DNA of 64,000 nt from the NCBI GenBank assembly GCA_047602365.1, contig JASGHM010000002.1, positions 1,240,001-1,304,000 of the forward strand. Direction: 5' to 3'. Below, in pieces: positions 7,949 through 17,152 of this stretch. How positions within the stretch are numbered: the stretch's first letter is position 1; the number at the start of each line of letters is the position of its first letter. The position numbers and the translations under genes are program-made. This DNA comes from Piscinibacter sp047602365 (GTDB taxonomy: Bacteria; Pseudomonadota; Gammaproteobacteria; Burkholderiales; Burkholderiaceae_C). The notes under the pieces were generated by a model, which was not told where the DNA came from, searched no databases, and saw only the letters and a program-made list of their open reading frames with translations.

Positions 7949-9237
7949 AGCGCTTCCCTCCGCTTGATCTCCTTCTCGATCTCGGCCTGCGTCTCGCCCC
8001 ATTCGTGCGCGAAGCTGCGCCGCGCCAGCTCGAACAGCCCGGCGCCGGTGAGCACGACGAAGGCCGCACCGAACCAGGTGTTGGCGCTGGCTGTGTCCAG
8101 CGACGCGCCGAGGAACTTCATCGTCGGGCCCAGCGCCGGGTTGAGCTGCACGTGATAGACCATCTCGATCATCGCCGCCACGCCGAGCAGCAGCGTCGCG
8201 CCGGCGCCGCCCAGCGCCAGATAGGCCGTCCACAGCCGGCGCAGCTTGCCGAAGGCGGCCACGCGCAGGTTCATCATGATCAGGCTGGCCACGCCACCCG
8301 GCGCGTACATGACCATGAACAGGAAGATCAGGCCGAGGTAGAACAGCCAGGCCTTGGTCCACTCCGACAGCAGCACGATGCCGATGACCATCAGCACCGC
8401 GCCGATGATCGGCCCGAAGAAGAAGGTCGCGCCGCCAAGGAACACGAACAGCAGGTAGGCACCCGAACGCGCCGCGCCGACCACCTCGGCGGTGACGATC
8501 TCGAAGTTCAGCGCCGCCAGGCCGCCGGAGATGCCGGCGAAGAAGCCGGAGATCATGAAGGCGCGCCAGCGCACCTGCTGGGTGTCGTAGCCGACGAACT
8601 CGACCCGCTCCGGGTTGTCGCGCACCGCGTTGAGCATGCGGCCCAGCGGCGTGCGCGTCAGCGCGAACATCAACGCGGTGCAGACGAAGGCGTACAGCGC
8701 GATCAGGTAGTAGACCTGGATCTGCGGCCCGAAGCTGATGCCCATCAGTGGCTTGCCGACCACGCGGTTGCCCGAGATGCCGCCCTCGCCGCCGAAGAAC
8801 TCCGGCAGCATCAGCGACATCGACCAGACCAGTTCGCCGATGCCCAGCGTGATCATCGCGAAGGTGGTGCCCGACTTCTTGGTCGTCACGAAACCGAGCA
8901 GCGCCGCGAAGGCGAAGCCGGCCAGCCCGCCGACCACCGGGATCAGGCTGACCGGGATCGCCAGCTTGCCGGCGGTCGCCGCGTTCAGCGTGTGGATGGC
9001 CAGGAAGGAGCCGAGGCCGGTGTAGACCGCATGGCCGAAGCTGAGCATGCCGCCCTGCCCCAGCAGCACGTTGTAGGACAGGCAGGCGATGATCGCGATG
9101 CCGATCTGCGACAGCATCGTCAGGCCCAGGCTGCTGGTCCAGACCAGCGGCGCGCCGACCAGCAGCAGCGCGAAGAAGCCCCAGATCAGCCAGCGACCGA
9201 CGTTCCAGGGCTTGAAGCGGTAGAGGTTCGAGGCCAT
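7945..9237 (-). CDS. livM: branched-chain amino acid ABC transporter permease, LivM-type
   Basis: A 430-residue polytopic inner-membrane permease with about ten hydrophobic segments. The family motif GQGGMLSFGHAVYTGLGSF (about residues 60-78) and the cytoplasmic coupling segment TPLGRMLNAVRDNPERVEFVGYD are clear. The C-terminal 90 residues extend beyond the usual permease core with a further hydrophobic segment and a charged tail. The gene is 4 bases downstream of livH and overlaps livG, so the order livK-livH-livM-livG-livF is the standard one for this importer. Confidence 0.9.
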   Translation of the reverse strand: MASNLYRFKPWNVGRWLIWGFFALLLVGAPLVWTSSLGLTMLSQIGIAIIACLSYNVLLGQGGMLSFGHAVYTGLGSFLAIHTLNAATAGKLAIPVSLIPVVGGLAGFAFAALLGFVTTKKSGTTFAMITLGIGELVWSMSLMLPEFFGGEGGISGNRVVGKPLMGISFGPQIQVYYLIALYAFVCTALMFALTRTPLGRMLNAVRDNPERVEFVGYDTQQVRWRAFMISGFFAGISGGLAALNFEIVTAEVVGAARSGAYLLFVFLGGATFFFGPIIGAVLMVIGIVLLSEWTKAWLFYLGLIFLFMVMYAPGGVASLIMMNLRVAAFGKLRRLWTAYLALGGAGATLLLGVAAMIEMVYHVQLNPALGPTMKFLGASLDTASANTWFGAAFVVLTGAGLFELARRSFAHEWGETQAEIEKEIKRREAL

Positions 9238-9241
9238 CGGG

Positions 9242-10303
9242 TCAGTCTTCGCGCGAGCCGAGCAGGCCGCGCGGGCGCAGGATCAGGATCAGCACGAGCA
9301 GCAGGTAGGGCAGGATGGGCGCGGTCTGCGCGAGGGTGATCTTGGCCACCGGGTACAGCGGGCTGTCGGGGGCGATCGTCCAGCCGAACTTCTGCCCCAG
9401 GTGCACCAGCGACTGGTCGACCGTCAGCGGCAGCGTCTGCAGCAGGCCGATCAGCAGCGAGCCGACGAAGGCGCCGGGCAGCGAGCCCATGCCGCCGACG
9501 ACGATCACCGCGAAGATGATCGGCCCGATGTTCGACATGTTCGGCTCGGTGACGAAGGTGATGCCACCGGTCACGCCGGCGAGGCCCGCCATCGCGCAGC
9601 CGGCGCCGAACACCAGCATGAACACGCGCGGCACGTTGTGGCCCAGCGACTCGGCCATCTCGGGGTGGGTCAGCGCCGCCTGGATGACCAGGCCGATGCG
9701 GGTGCGCGTCAGCAGCAGCCACAGGCCGAGCAGCATGAACAGCGCCACCGCGGCGAGGAAGGCACGGTTCAGCGGGAAGCGCGAGCACTGCACGACCACG
9801 TCGGCGGCCCCCTTGCACATCGCCTCGGGTGCGACGCCGGCGACCAGGCGCATGCTGTCGGCCGACGACTGCACGATCGTGAAGGCGGTGCCCTGCAGCA
9901 CCTGCGGCGGCGTGAACGGCACCGAGGTGCGGCCCCAGATCAGCTGCACCAGTTCGTAGAGCACGTAGGACAGCCCGAAGGTCACCAGCAGTTCGGCGAC
10001 GTGGCCGTACTTGTGCACCTTGCGCAGGATCGCGCGCTCGAACAGCGCCCCCGACAGGCCGACCAGCAGCGGCGCGAGCAGCAGCGCCGCCCAGAAGCCG
10101 AGCACGCCGGTCAGCGTGTAGGCGAAGTAGGCGCCCAGCATGTAGAAGCTGGCGTGGGCGAAGTTCAGCACGCCCATCATGCTGAAGATCAGCGTCAGGC
10201 CCGAGCTGAGCATGAACAGCAGCAGCCCGGAGCTGATGCCGTTGAGCAGGTTGATGAGGAACTGGTCCAAGTCCGCCCCGAAGTCGCTAACCAGGAAAGA
10301 CAA
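9242..10303 (-). CDS. livH: branched-chain amino acid ABC transporter permease, LivH-type
   Basis: A permease of up to 353 residues and about eight membrane helices. The LivH sequence SSGLTLIFSMMGVLNFAHAS lies near the N-terminus, and NVPRVFMLVFGAGCAMAGLAG corresponds to the coupling region. The start is uncertain. A TTG at 10303 directly abuts a GC-rich stem-loop that would hide the ribosome site. A second TTG at 10270 gives a 342-residue protein beginning MDQFLINLLNGISSG, closer to the family norm. It lies between the binding-protein gene and livM. Confidence 0.88.
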   Translation of the reverse strand: MSFLVSDFGADLDQFLINLLNGISSGLLLFMLSSGLTLIFSMMGVLNFAHASFYMLGAYFAYTLTGVLGFWAALLLAPLLVGLSGALFERAILRKVHKYGHVAELLVTFGLSYVLYELVQLIWGRTSVPFTPPQVLQGTAFTIVQSSADSMRLVAGVAPEAMCKGAADVVVQCSRFPLNRAFLAAVALFMLLGLWLLLTRTRIGLVIQAALTHPEMAESLGHNVPRVFMLVFGAGCAMAGLAGVTGGITFVTEPNMSNIGPIIFAVIVVGGMGSLPGAFVGSLLIGLLQTLPLTVDQSLVHLGQKFGWTIAPDSPLYPVAKITLAQTAPILPYLLLVLILILRPRGLLGSRED

Positions 10304-10331
10304 GGCCCGCGGGAGACGGCTCCGGCGGGCC
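10304..10331 (-). promoter_or_regulatory. intercistronic stem-loop between livK-like and livH
   Basis: GGCCCGC (10304-10310) and GCGGGCC (10325-10331) form a 7-bp GC stem immediately before the first possible livH start. Stems at this position in binding-protein-dependent transporter operons usually protect the binding-protein mRNA from 3' decay or reduce read-through, giving more binding protein than permease. There is no T-tract. Confidence 0.45.
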
Positions 10332-10348
10332 CGTCGGGGATCAGGCGA

Positions 10349-11584
10349 TCAGGCGCCCGGACGCTTCATCTGGCACGAGGTCGGCGTGCTCGAGACGTAG
10401 GGCTCGAACACCTTGTCCTGCACCCAGGTGTAGCCGGTGCCCTCGGCGTTCCACTGCTTCTTCGGGTCGCTGATCTTCTTCCAGGTCGCGATGTACAGCG
10501 GCTGCTGCAGCTGGTGGTCGCTGGCGCGCACCGTCACGTCGCCCGAGAAGCTCTTGACCGTCAGGCCCTCCATCGCGGCAGCCACCTTCACCGGGTCGGT
10601 CGACTTGGCCTTGGCGATGCCGGCGGCCAGCGTCGGGATCACATGCAGCGTCGACAGCAGCGACAGGTCGTCCTTGAACTTGGCGTTGTACTCCTGCGTC
10701 CACTTGGCCAGCTCGGGGATGTTCTGGTGGCCGATGTAGACGAACTTCACCTTGCCGTCCATCGTCGGGCCGATGGCCGAGGGCGTGCCGTTGGCGCCGC
10801 CGTAGTAGGTGTAGAAGTTGGCTTCGAGGCCGGCGTCCTTGGCGGCCTTGATCAGCAGCGACAGGTCGGTGCCCCAGTTGCCGGTGACGACGCTGTCGGC
10901 GCCCGAGGCCTTGATCTTCGCGATGTAGGGCGCGAAGTCCTTCACCTGGCCGATCGGGTGCAGGTCCTCGCCGACGACCTGCACGTCGGGGCGCTTGCGC
11001 GCCAGCGCTTCCTTGAAGAACTTCGCGACCTGGTGGCCGTGGGCGTAGTTCTGGTTGATCAGGAACACCTTCTTGACGTTCTGTTCGTCCTTCATGTAGG
11101 ACGTCAGCGCCTCCATCTTCATCGAGGTGTCGGCGTCGAAGCGGAAGTGCCAGAAGCTGCACTTGCTGTTGGTCAGGTCGGGGTCGACCGCGGCGTTGTT
11201 GAAGAAGACGACTTCCTTGCCGGGGTTGCGCTCGTTGTGCTTGTTGATCGCGTCGAGGATGGCCGCCGCTGCGCCCGAGCCGTTGCCCTGGGTGACGTAG
11301 CGGATGCCCTGGTCGATCGCCGCCTTCAGCACGGTCAGGCTTTCCTGCGGCGAGGCCTTGTTGTCGAACGACACGACCTCGAACTTCACGCCGGCCGGGT
11401 TGCTCGCGCTCACCTTCTCGGCGACGAACTGGAAGGTCTTCAGGCTGTTCTGGCCGATGTTGGCGAACGGGCCCGACAGCGGGTCGATCCAGGCAATCTT
11501 GACCGTCTCACCCTTCTGCGCCCAGGCGCCGGTCATGACCATCGCGCCGCACAGCGTGCCGAGGACGTGTTTCGTGAAGTTCAT
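10349..11584 (-). CDS. periplasmic branched-chain amino acid / acid-binding protein (LivK-type)
   Basis: A 411-residue periplasmic solute-binding protein of the type 1 periplasmic-binding fold. Residues 1-22 (MNFTKHVLGTLCGAMVMTGAWA) are a signal peptide with an AWA-Q cleavage site. The mature part begins with KIAWIDPLSGPFANIGQN, the family segment that contacts the ligand carboxylate and amino groups. It is the first gene of the liv operon and carries its own upstream region. The ligand is not fixed by the sequence: proteins of this group bind Leu/Ile/Val, amides, or aromatic and aliphatic acids, and the adjoining acyl-CoA ligase gene makes an acid plausible. Confidence 0.88.
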   Translation of the reverse strand: MNFTKHVLGTLCGAMVMTGAWAQKGETVKIAWIDPLSGPFANIGQNSLKTFQFVAEKVSASNPAGVKFEVVSFDNKASPQESLTVLKAAIDQGIRYVTQGNGSGAAAAILDAINKHNERNPGKEVVFFNNAAVDPDLTNSKCSFWHFRFDADTSMKMEALTSYMKDEQNVKKVFLINQNYAHGHQVAKFFKEALARKRPDVQVVGEDLHPIGQVKDFAPYIAKIKASGADSVVTGNWGTDLSLLIKAAKDAGLEANFYTYYGGANGTPSAIGPTMDGKVKFVYIGHQNIPELAKWTQEYNAKFKDDLSLLSTLHVIPTLAAGIAKAKSTDPVKVAAAMEGLTVKSFSGDVTVRASDHQLQQPLYIATWKKISDPKKQWNAEGTGYTWVQDKVFEPYVSSTPTSCQMKRPGA

Positions 11585-11679
11585 CGAGAGCTCTCCGGAA
11601 GTGAGGTCTGTCTCTGCTGGACAGGGCGTTCGGACGGTAGCGGATCGGCCCGGTGTCGGGTTTTAGGGACTACCCCGAA

Positions 11680-11708
11680 CGCCCTTGTCGCGGCCGGGAC
11701 AAAGGGCG
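11680..11708 (-). terminator. stem-loop between acyl-CoA synthetase and liv operon
   Basis: CGCCCTTGTC (11680-11689) pairs with GACAAAGGGCG (11698-11708), about ten base pairs with one bulged A, directly after the synthetase stop codon. There is no run of T on the minus strand, so an intrinsic terminator is only possible. It separates the synthetase transcript from livK-like, whose promoter must lie between here and 11584. Confidence 0.4.
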
Positions 11709-11709
11709 C

Positions 11710-13356
<1,647 letters not shown>

Positions 13357-13454
13357 GGTCTTGCTCCGTGTCGAAAGTGATGAAGGTGGCGCAGCATTTC
13401 GCTTGCTGCAATGCAGCGATGATAGGAAGCGCGCCAGGGCCACTCTGCCTGCGG

Positions 13455-13466
13455 TTTACCCCTAGC
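13455..13466. promoter_or_regulatory. GGGGTAA-type motif in a divergent promoter region
   Basis: TTTACCCCTAGC lies in the 170-base region between the acyl-CoA synthetase (minus) and msrB (plus). A similar GGGGTA core occurs ahead of the livK-like gene (11664-11676) and ahead of the GGDEF gene (41311-41340). It may be a site for a shared regulator, but three hits in 64 kb is weak evidence. Nothing else recognisable lies in this region. Confidence 0.25.
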
Positions 13467-13526
13467 GTCCCCGCGGCCGGAGGGCGTCGCTAAACTGGAC
13501 CGTTTCGCGACAGAACCGAGCCCATC

Positions 13527-13925
13527 ATGAGCGACTACAAGGTCAAGAAGACGGACGCCGAGTGGCGCGAGCAGCTCGATCCGATGCAGTACCAGGTGGC
13601 ACGCCAGTCGGCCACCGAGCGCCCCTTCACCGGCAAGTACTGGGACCATTGGGACCAGGGCCAGTACAAGTGTGTTGGCTGCGGCACGCCGCTGTTCGAG
13701 TCGGGCACCAAGTTCGACGCCGGCTGCGGCTGGCCGAGCTACTGGCAACCGGTCAACTCGGAGGTGATCGAGCGCGTGGTCGACAAGAGCCACGGCATGG
13801 TGCGCATCGAGGTCCGCTGCAACAACTGCGGCTCGCACCTGGGCCACGTCTTCGAGGACGGCCCCGAGCCCACCGGCGAGCGCTATTGCATCAATTCCGC
13901 TGCGATAGACTTCGCCGCGAAATGA
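13527..13925 (+). CDS. msrB: peptide-methionine (R)-S-oxide reductase MsrB
   Basis: A 132-residue zinc-type MsrB that reduces methionine-R-sulfoxide in proteins using thioredoxin. Zinc ligands are Cys49 and Cys52 (KCVGC) and Cys98 and Cys101 (RCNNC). The catalytic Cys121 is in ERYCINSAA, and Cys67 in AGCGWPSY is placed to act as the resolving cysteine. The family motifs GTKFDAGCGWPSYW and GSHLGHVFEDGP are complete. Its TGA overlaps the ATG of yciB by 4 bases, forming the msrB-yciB-bolA-parvulin operon common in Burkholderiales. Confidence 0.97.
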   Translation: MSDYKVKKTDAEWREQLDPMQYQVARQSATERPFTGKYWDHWDQGQYKCVGCGTPLFESGTKFDAGCGWPSYWQPVNSEVIERVVDKSHGMVRIEVRCNNCGSHLGHVFEDGPEPTGERYCINSAAIDFAAK

Positions 13926-14569
13926 AACTGCTGTTCGACTTCCTGCCCATCATCCTGTTCTTCGGCACCTTCAAGTTCACCGAAGGACGCAAGGACTGGG
14001 CAGCCCAGTTCGCCTCCGACCACCTCGGCTTCATCGTCAACGGCGGCGTGGTCGGCCCGAACGAGGCACCGGTGCTGCTGGCCACCGTGGTGGTGATCCT
14101 GGCCACCCTCGCCCAGGTCGCCTTCCTGATGCTGCGCGGCAGGAAGGTCGACACCATGCTGTGGGTCAGCCTCGGCCTCGTCACCGTGCTCGGCGGCGCG
14201 ACGATCTGGTTCCACAACGAGACCTTCATCAAGTGGAAGCCCAGCGTGCTGTACTGGGTGATGGGCCTGACCTTCTGGCTCAGCCAGCTGCTCTTCCGCA
14301 AGAACCTGCTGCGTGCGCTGATCGGCGACCAGCTGCAGCTGCCGGCGGGCATCTGGCAACGGCTGAACTTCGCCTGGGTCGCGTTCTTCGCCTTCATGGG
14401 CCTGCTGAACCTCTACGTGGCCTACAGCTTCAGCACTGACGCCTGGGTCAACTTCAAGCTGTTCGGCGGCATCGGCCTGATGCTGCTGTTCACCGTCGCC
14501 CAGGGCCTGTACATCAGCCGCCACGTGCAGCCCGAGGGCGGCGACGCCGGCGAAGCGCCGCGCGCCTGA
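13922..14569 (+). CDS. yciB: inner membrane septation protein YciB (IspZ)
   Basis: A 215-residue inner-membrane protein of the YciB/IspZ family with five or six helices, linked in enterobacteria to cell-envelope synthesis and septation. The N-terminus MKLLFDFLPIILFFGTFK and the internal segment ETFIKWKPSVLYW are family hallmarks. Compared with E. coli YciB it has a longer second loop (about residues 35-45) and a polar C-terminal tail. The start overlaps the msrB stop (ATGA) and bolA follows after 7 bases. Confidence 0.95.
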   Translation: MKLLFDFLPIILFFGTFKFTEGRKDWAAQFASDHLGFIVNGGVVGPNEAPVLLATVVVILATLAQVAFLMLRGRKVDTMLWVSLGLVTVLGGATIWFHNETFIKWKPSVLYWVMGLTFWLSQLLFRKNLLRALIGDQLQLPAGIWQRLNFAWVAFFAFMGLLNLYVAYSFSTDAWVNFKLFGGIGLMLLFTVAQGLYISRHVQPEGGDAGEAPRA

Positions 14570-14576
14570 AGCACCC

Positions 14577-14843
14577 ATGCCGGTCGGCGCGGCGGACATC
14601 GAGGCGGCCCTGCGGGAGGCGCTGCAGCCGCTGGCGCTGCAGGTCGGCGACGACAGCCACCTGCATGCCGGCCACGCCGGCGCGCGCGAGGGCCGCCACT
14701 TCAGCGTGCGCGTGGTCAGCCCGCGCTTCAACGGTTTGTCACGGGTCGCCCGGCACCGCCTCGTTTATGATGCCCTGCGCAATCTCATCCCCCAGGGCAT
14801 CCACGCCCTGGCCATCGACGCCCGGGCCCCGGGCGAACTCTGA
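14577..14843 (+). CDS. bolA: BolA family protein
   Basis: An 88-residue BolA-fold protein. The characteristic segment DDSHLHAGHAGAREGRHFSV is followed by VSPRFNGLSRVARHRLVYDAL, the helix-turn segment conserved in BolA. BolA proteins bind iron-sulfur clusters with monothiol glutaredoxins and affect morphology and stress response. It lies between yciB and the parvulin gene in the same operon, with 12 bases to the next start codon. Confidence 0.93.
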   Translation: MPVGAADIEAALREALQPLALQVGDDSHLHAGHAGAREGRHFSVRVVSPRFNGLSRVARHRLVYDALRNLIPQGIHALAIDARAPGEL

Positions 14844-14855
14844 TCTCCCCTGCCC

Positions 14856-15668
14856 ATGAAGACCACTTCCTCGCTTCGCCTCACCACGCTCGCGCTTGCC
14901 GCGCTGCTCGCCGCGCCGCTGGCCGCGCAGGCGCAGAACATCGCCATCGTCAACGGCAAGGCGGTGCCGAAGTCGCGCGTCGAGGCGCTGATGACCCAGG
15001 CCACCAAGCAGGGCGGCCAGCAGCGCACGCCCGAGCTCGAGCAGCAGGTGCGCGACGAGGTCGTGCTGCGCGAGATCTTCATGCAGGAAGCCGAGAAGCG
15101 CGGCCTGGCCGCCTCGGCCGAGTACAAGCAGCAGATGGAGTTCGCGCGCCAGACGCTGCTGATCCGCGAGCTGTTCGCCGACTTCCAGAAGAAGAACCCG
15201 GTCTCGGACGCCGACGTGCAGGCCGAGTACGACAAGTTCAAGGCGCAGAACAGCGGCACCGAGTACCGCGCCCGCCACATCCTGGTCGAGAAGGAAGACG
15301 AGGCCAAGGCGCTGATCACGCAGCTCAAGGGCGGCGCCAAGTTCGAGGACCTGGCGAAGAAGAACTCGAAGGACCCGGGCTCCGGCGAGAACGGCGGCGA
15401 CCTCGACTTCGCCGCGCCAGGCGCCTACGTGCCCGAGTTCTCGCAGGCCATGGTCAAGCTGAAGAAGGGCGAGATGACCGAGACGCCGGTCAAGTCGCAG
15501 TTCGGCTGGCACATCATCCGGCTCGACGACACGCGCGAGGCCAAGTTCCCGCCGCTCGAGGAAGTGAAGGCGCAGATCCAGCAGCGCATCAGCCAGCAGA
15601 AGCTCGGCGAGTTCCGCGACTCGATCCGCGCCAAGGCGAAGACCGACTACAAGTTCGGCGGGAACTGA
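14856..15668 (+). CDS. periplasmic peptidyl-prolyl isomerase, parvulin type
   Basis: A 270-residue secreted parvulin that assists folding of exported and outer-membrane proteins. Residues 1-26 are a signal peptide ending AAQAQ. An N-terminal SurA-like helical region (about 30-125) precedes one parvulin domain starting at YRARHILVEKEDEA (about 131) and containing FEDLAKKNSKDPGSG, GGDLDF and QFGWHIIRLDD, which hold the catalytic residues. It is the last gene of the msrB operon. It resembles PpiC/PrsA-like proteins of Burkholderiales rather than two-domain SurA. Confidence 0.92.
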   Translation: MKTTSSLRLTTLALAALLAAPLAAQAQNIAIVNGKAVPKSRVEALMTQATKQGGQQRTPELEQQVRDEVVLREIFMQEAEKRGLAASAEYKQQMEFARQTLLIRELFADFQKKNPVSDADVQAEYDKFKAQNSGTEYRARHILVEKEDEAKALITQLKGGAKFEDLAKKNSKDPGSGENGGDLDFAAPGAYVPEFSQAMVKLKKGEMTETPVKSQFGWHIIRLDDTREAKFPPLEEVKAQIQQRISQQKLGEFRDSIRAKAKTDYKFGGN

Positions 15669-15674
15669 GTCCCG

Positions 15675-15692
15675 GCGGGCGCAGCGGCCCGC
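15675..15692. terminator. hairpin between convergent parvulin and YbbA-like genes
   Basis: GCGGGC (15675-15680) and GCCCGC (15687-15692) form a 6-bp GC stem with a 6-base loop in the 27-base gap between convergent genes. There is no T-tract on either strand, so termination here is only a suggestion. Confidence 0.3.
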
Positions 15693-15695
15693 GCC

Positions 15696-16382
15696 TCACA
15701 TCGCCATCGCGCCGAGGTCGACCCGTCCGGCCTCGATGCGCAGCTGCCGGTCGCAGCGCGCCGCGATGCCGCGGTCGTGAGTCACCAGCACCAGCGTCGT
15801 GCCGGCCTCGCGGTTGAGCTCGAACATCAGCTCCATCACCCGCTCGCCGGTGGCGAAGTCCAGGCTGCCGGTCGGCTCGTCGGCCAGCAGCACCGCCGGC
15901 TTGACGACGAAGGCCCGCGCCAGCGCGACCCGCTGCTGCTCGCCGCCGGACAGCACCTTCGGATAGTGGCCGAGCCGCTGCGCCAGGCCGACGCGGCCGA
16001 GCATCTCGGTGGCCAGCGCGCGCGCGTCGTGGCGGCCCTGCAGCTCCAGCGGCAGCATCACGTTCTCCAGCGCGGTCAGGTTGGCCAGCAGCTGGAAGCT
16101 CTGGAACACGAAGCCGACCTTCTGCGCGCGCAGCGCGGCGCGGGCGTCCTCGTCGAGCGCGAACATGTCGACGCCGCCCAGCTTCACCGTGCCGGAGCTC
16201 GGCGTGTCCAGCCCGGCGATGATCGACAGCAGCGTGCTCTTGCCCGAGCCCGAGGCGCCGACGATCGCCGCCGACTGCTGCGGCTGCAGGGAGAAATCGA
16301 TCTCGTGGAGAATCGTCAGCGAGCCGGTCGAGTCCTGCACCTGCTTGGTGACACGCTCGACGGCAATGATGGGTTCGGACAT
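15696..16382 (-). CDS. ABC transporter ATPase, YbbA/LolD-like
   Basis: A 228-residue ATPase of the MacB/LolD/YbbA family that normally works with an FtsX-like permease on lipid or lipoprotein handling. It has Walker A GASGSGKST, signature LSGGEQQRVALARA, Walker B VLLADEPTGSLD and H-loop LVTHDR. In E. coli, ybbA is likewise divergent from tesA, which supports the YbbA assignment. No FtsX-like permease gene is next to it here. The ATG at 16382 overlaps the ATG of the divergent esterase by two bases. Confidence 0.85.
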   Translation of the reverse strand: MSEPIIAVERVTKQVQDSTGSLTILHEIDFSLQPQQSAAIVGASGSGKSTLLSIIAGLDTPSSGTVKLGGVDMFALDEDARAALRAQKVGFVFQSFQLLANLTALENVMLPLELQGRHDARALATEMLGRVGLAQRLGHYPKVLSGGEQQRVALARAFVVKPAVLLADEPTGSLDFATGERVMELMFELNREAGTTLVLVTHDRGIAARCDRQLRIEAGRVDLGAMAM

Positions 16383-17046
16383 GGATGGCGATTCAGGATC
16401 CCGCACGACGACACGCCGCGCCTGGCTGGCGCACTGTAGCCTGCTCGCGCTCGGCCTCGCCAGCGCGGGGTCTCGCGCTGCTGCGCCGCCGCGCACGCTG
16501 CTGGTGGTCGGCGACAGCCTGTCGGCCGAGTACGGCCTGGCCCGCGGCAGTGGCTGGGTGGCGCTGCTCGAACAGCGCCTGGCGCAGGAGAAGATCGCCG
16601 CGACGGTGGTCAACGCCAGCATCAGCGGCGACACCACCTCGGGCGGCCGCTCGCGCCTGCCGGCGCTGCTGGCGCAGCACAAGCCCACCCATGTGCTGAT
16701 CGAGCTCGGCGGCAACGACGCGCTGCGTGGCCTGCCGCTGGCGATGACCCGCGACAACCTGGCCACGATGGTGAAGCTGGCGCGCGCCGCAGGCGCCAAG
16801 GCACTGGTGCTGGGCATGCAGGTGCCGCCCAACTACGGCCGCAAGTACGGCGACGACTTCGCCGCGCTGTTCTCGACCGTAGCCAAGGAGGGCGGCGCCG
16901 CGCTGGTGCCCTTCTTCCTCGAGGGCGTGGCCAACGCGGCCAATGCCGAGGCGATGTTCCAGAGCGACCGCATCCACCCGGTCGCCGCAGCGCACCCGCT
17001 GATGCTCGGCAACGTCTGGCCGGTGCTGGCGCCGCTGCTGCGCTGA
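16381..17046 (+). CDS. tesA: TesA-like SGNH esterase / lysophospholipase
   Basis: A 221-residue SGNH hydrolase related to TesA (acyl-CoA thioesterase I, lysophospholipase L1, arylesterase). The nucleophile is in VVGDSLSAEYGLA. The oxyanion residues are Gly in SISGDT and Asn in LGGNDALRG, and the Asp-His pair is in SDRIHPVAAAHP. The N-terminal 40 residues have arginines followed by a hydrophobic stretch and an ASAGSRAAA cleavage region, so it is probably periplasmic. It is divergent from the YbbA-like ATPase with overlapping start codons, so its promoter must lie within that gene. A repeat element follows its stop codon. Confidence 0.9.
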   Translation: MDGDSGSRTTTRRAWLAHCSLLALGLASAGSRAAAPPRTLLVVGDSLSAEYGLARGSGWVALLEQRLAQEKIAATVVNASISGDTTSGGRSRLPALLAQHKPTHVLIELGGNDALRGLPLAMTRDNLATMVKLARAAGAKALVLGMQVPPNYGRKYGDDFAALFSTVAKEGGAALVPFFLEGVANAANAEAMFQSDRIHPVAAAHPLMLGNVWPVLAPLLR

Positions 17047-17052
17047 GGCGCG

Positions 17053-17152
17053 CTCAGGCCGAAGCGAAGGCCCTGCGAAGCTGGACAGCGTCGGCGTGAG
17101 TCGAGCCGCCTGCGCTGCGCAATTGCATAGGCGCTTCGTTTCGGCGGCTCAG
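17053..17152 (-). repeat. two-hairpin intergenic repeat, copy 1
   Basis: Read on the minus strand, these 100 bases match 62401-62500 at 90 positions without gaps. The copy begins at the stop codon of the DUF6600 gene and fills the gap to the convergent TesA-like gene. It contains two successive imperfect palindromes: one bounded by GAGCCGCC and GGCGGCTC, the next by CTCACGCC and GGCCTGAG. It could act as a bidirectional terminator or be a REP-like mobile repeat. Confidence 0.8.
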
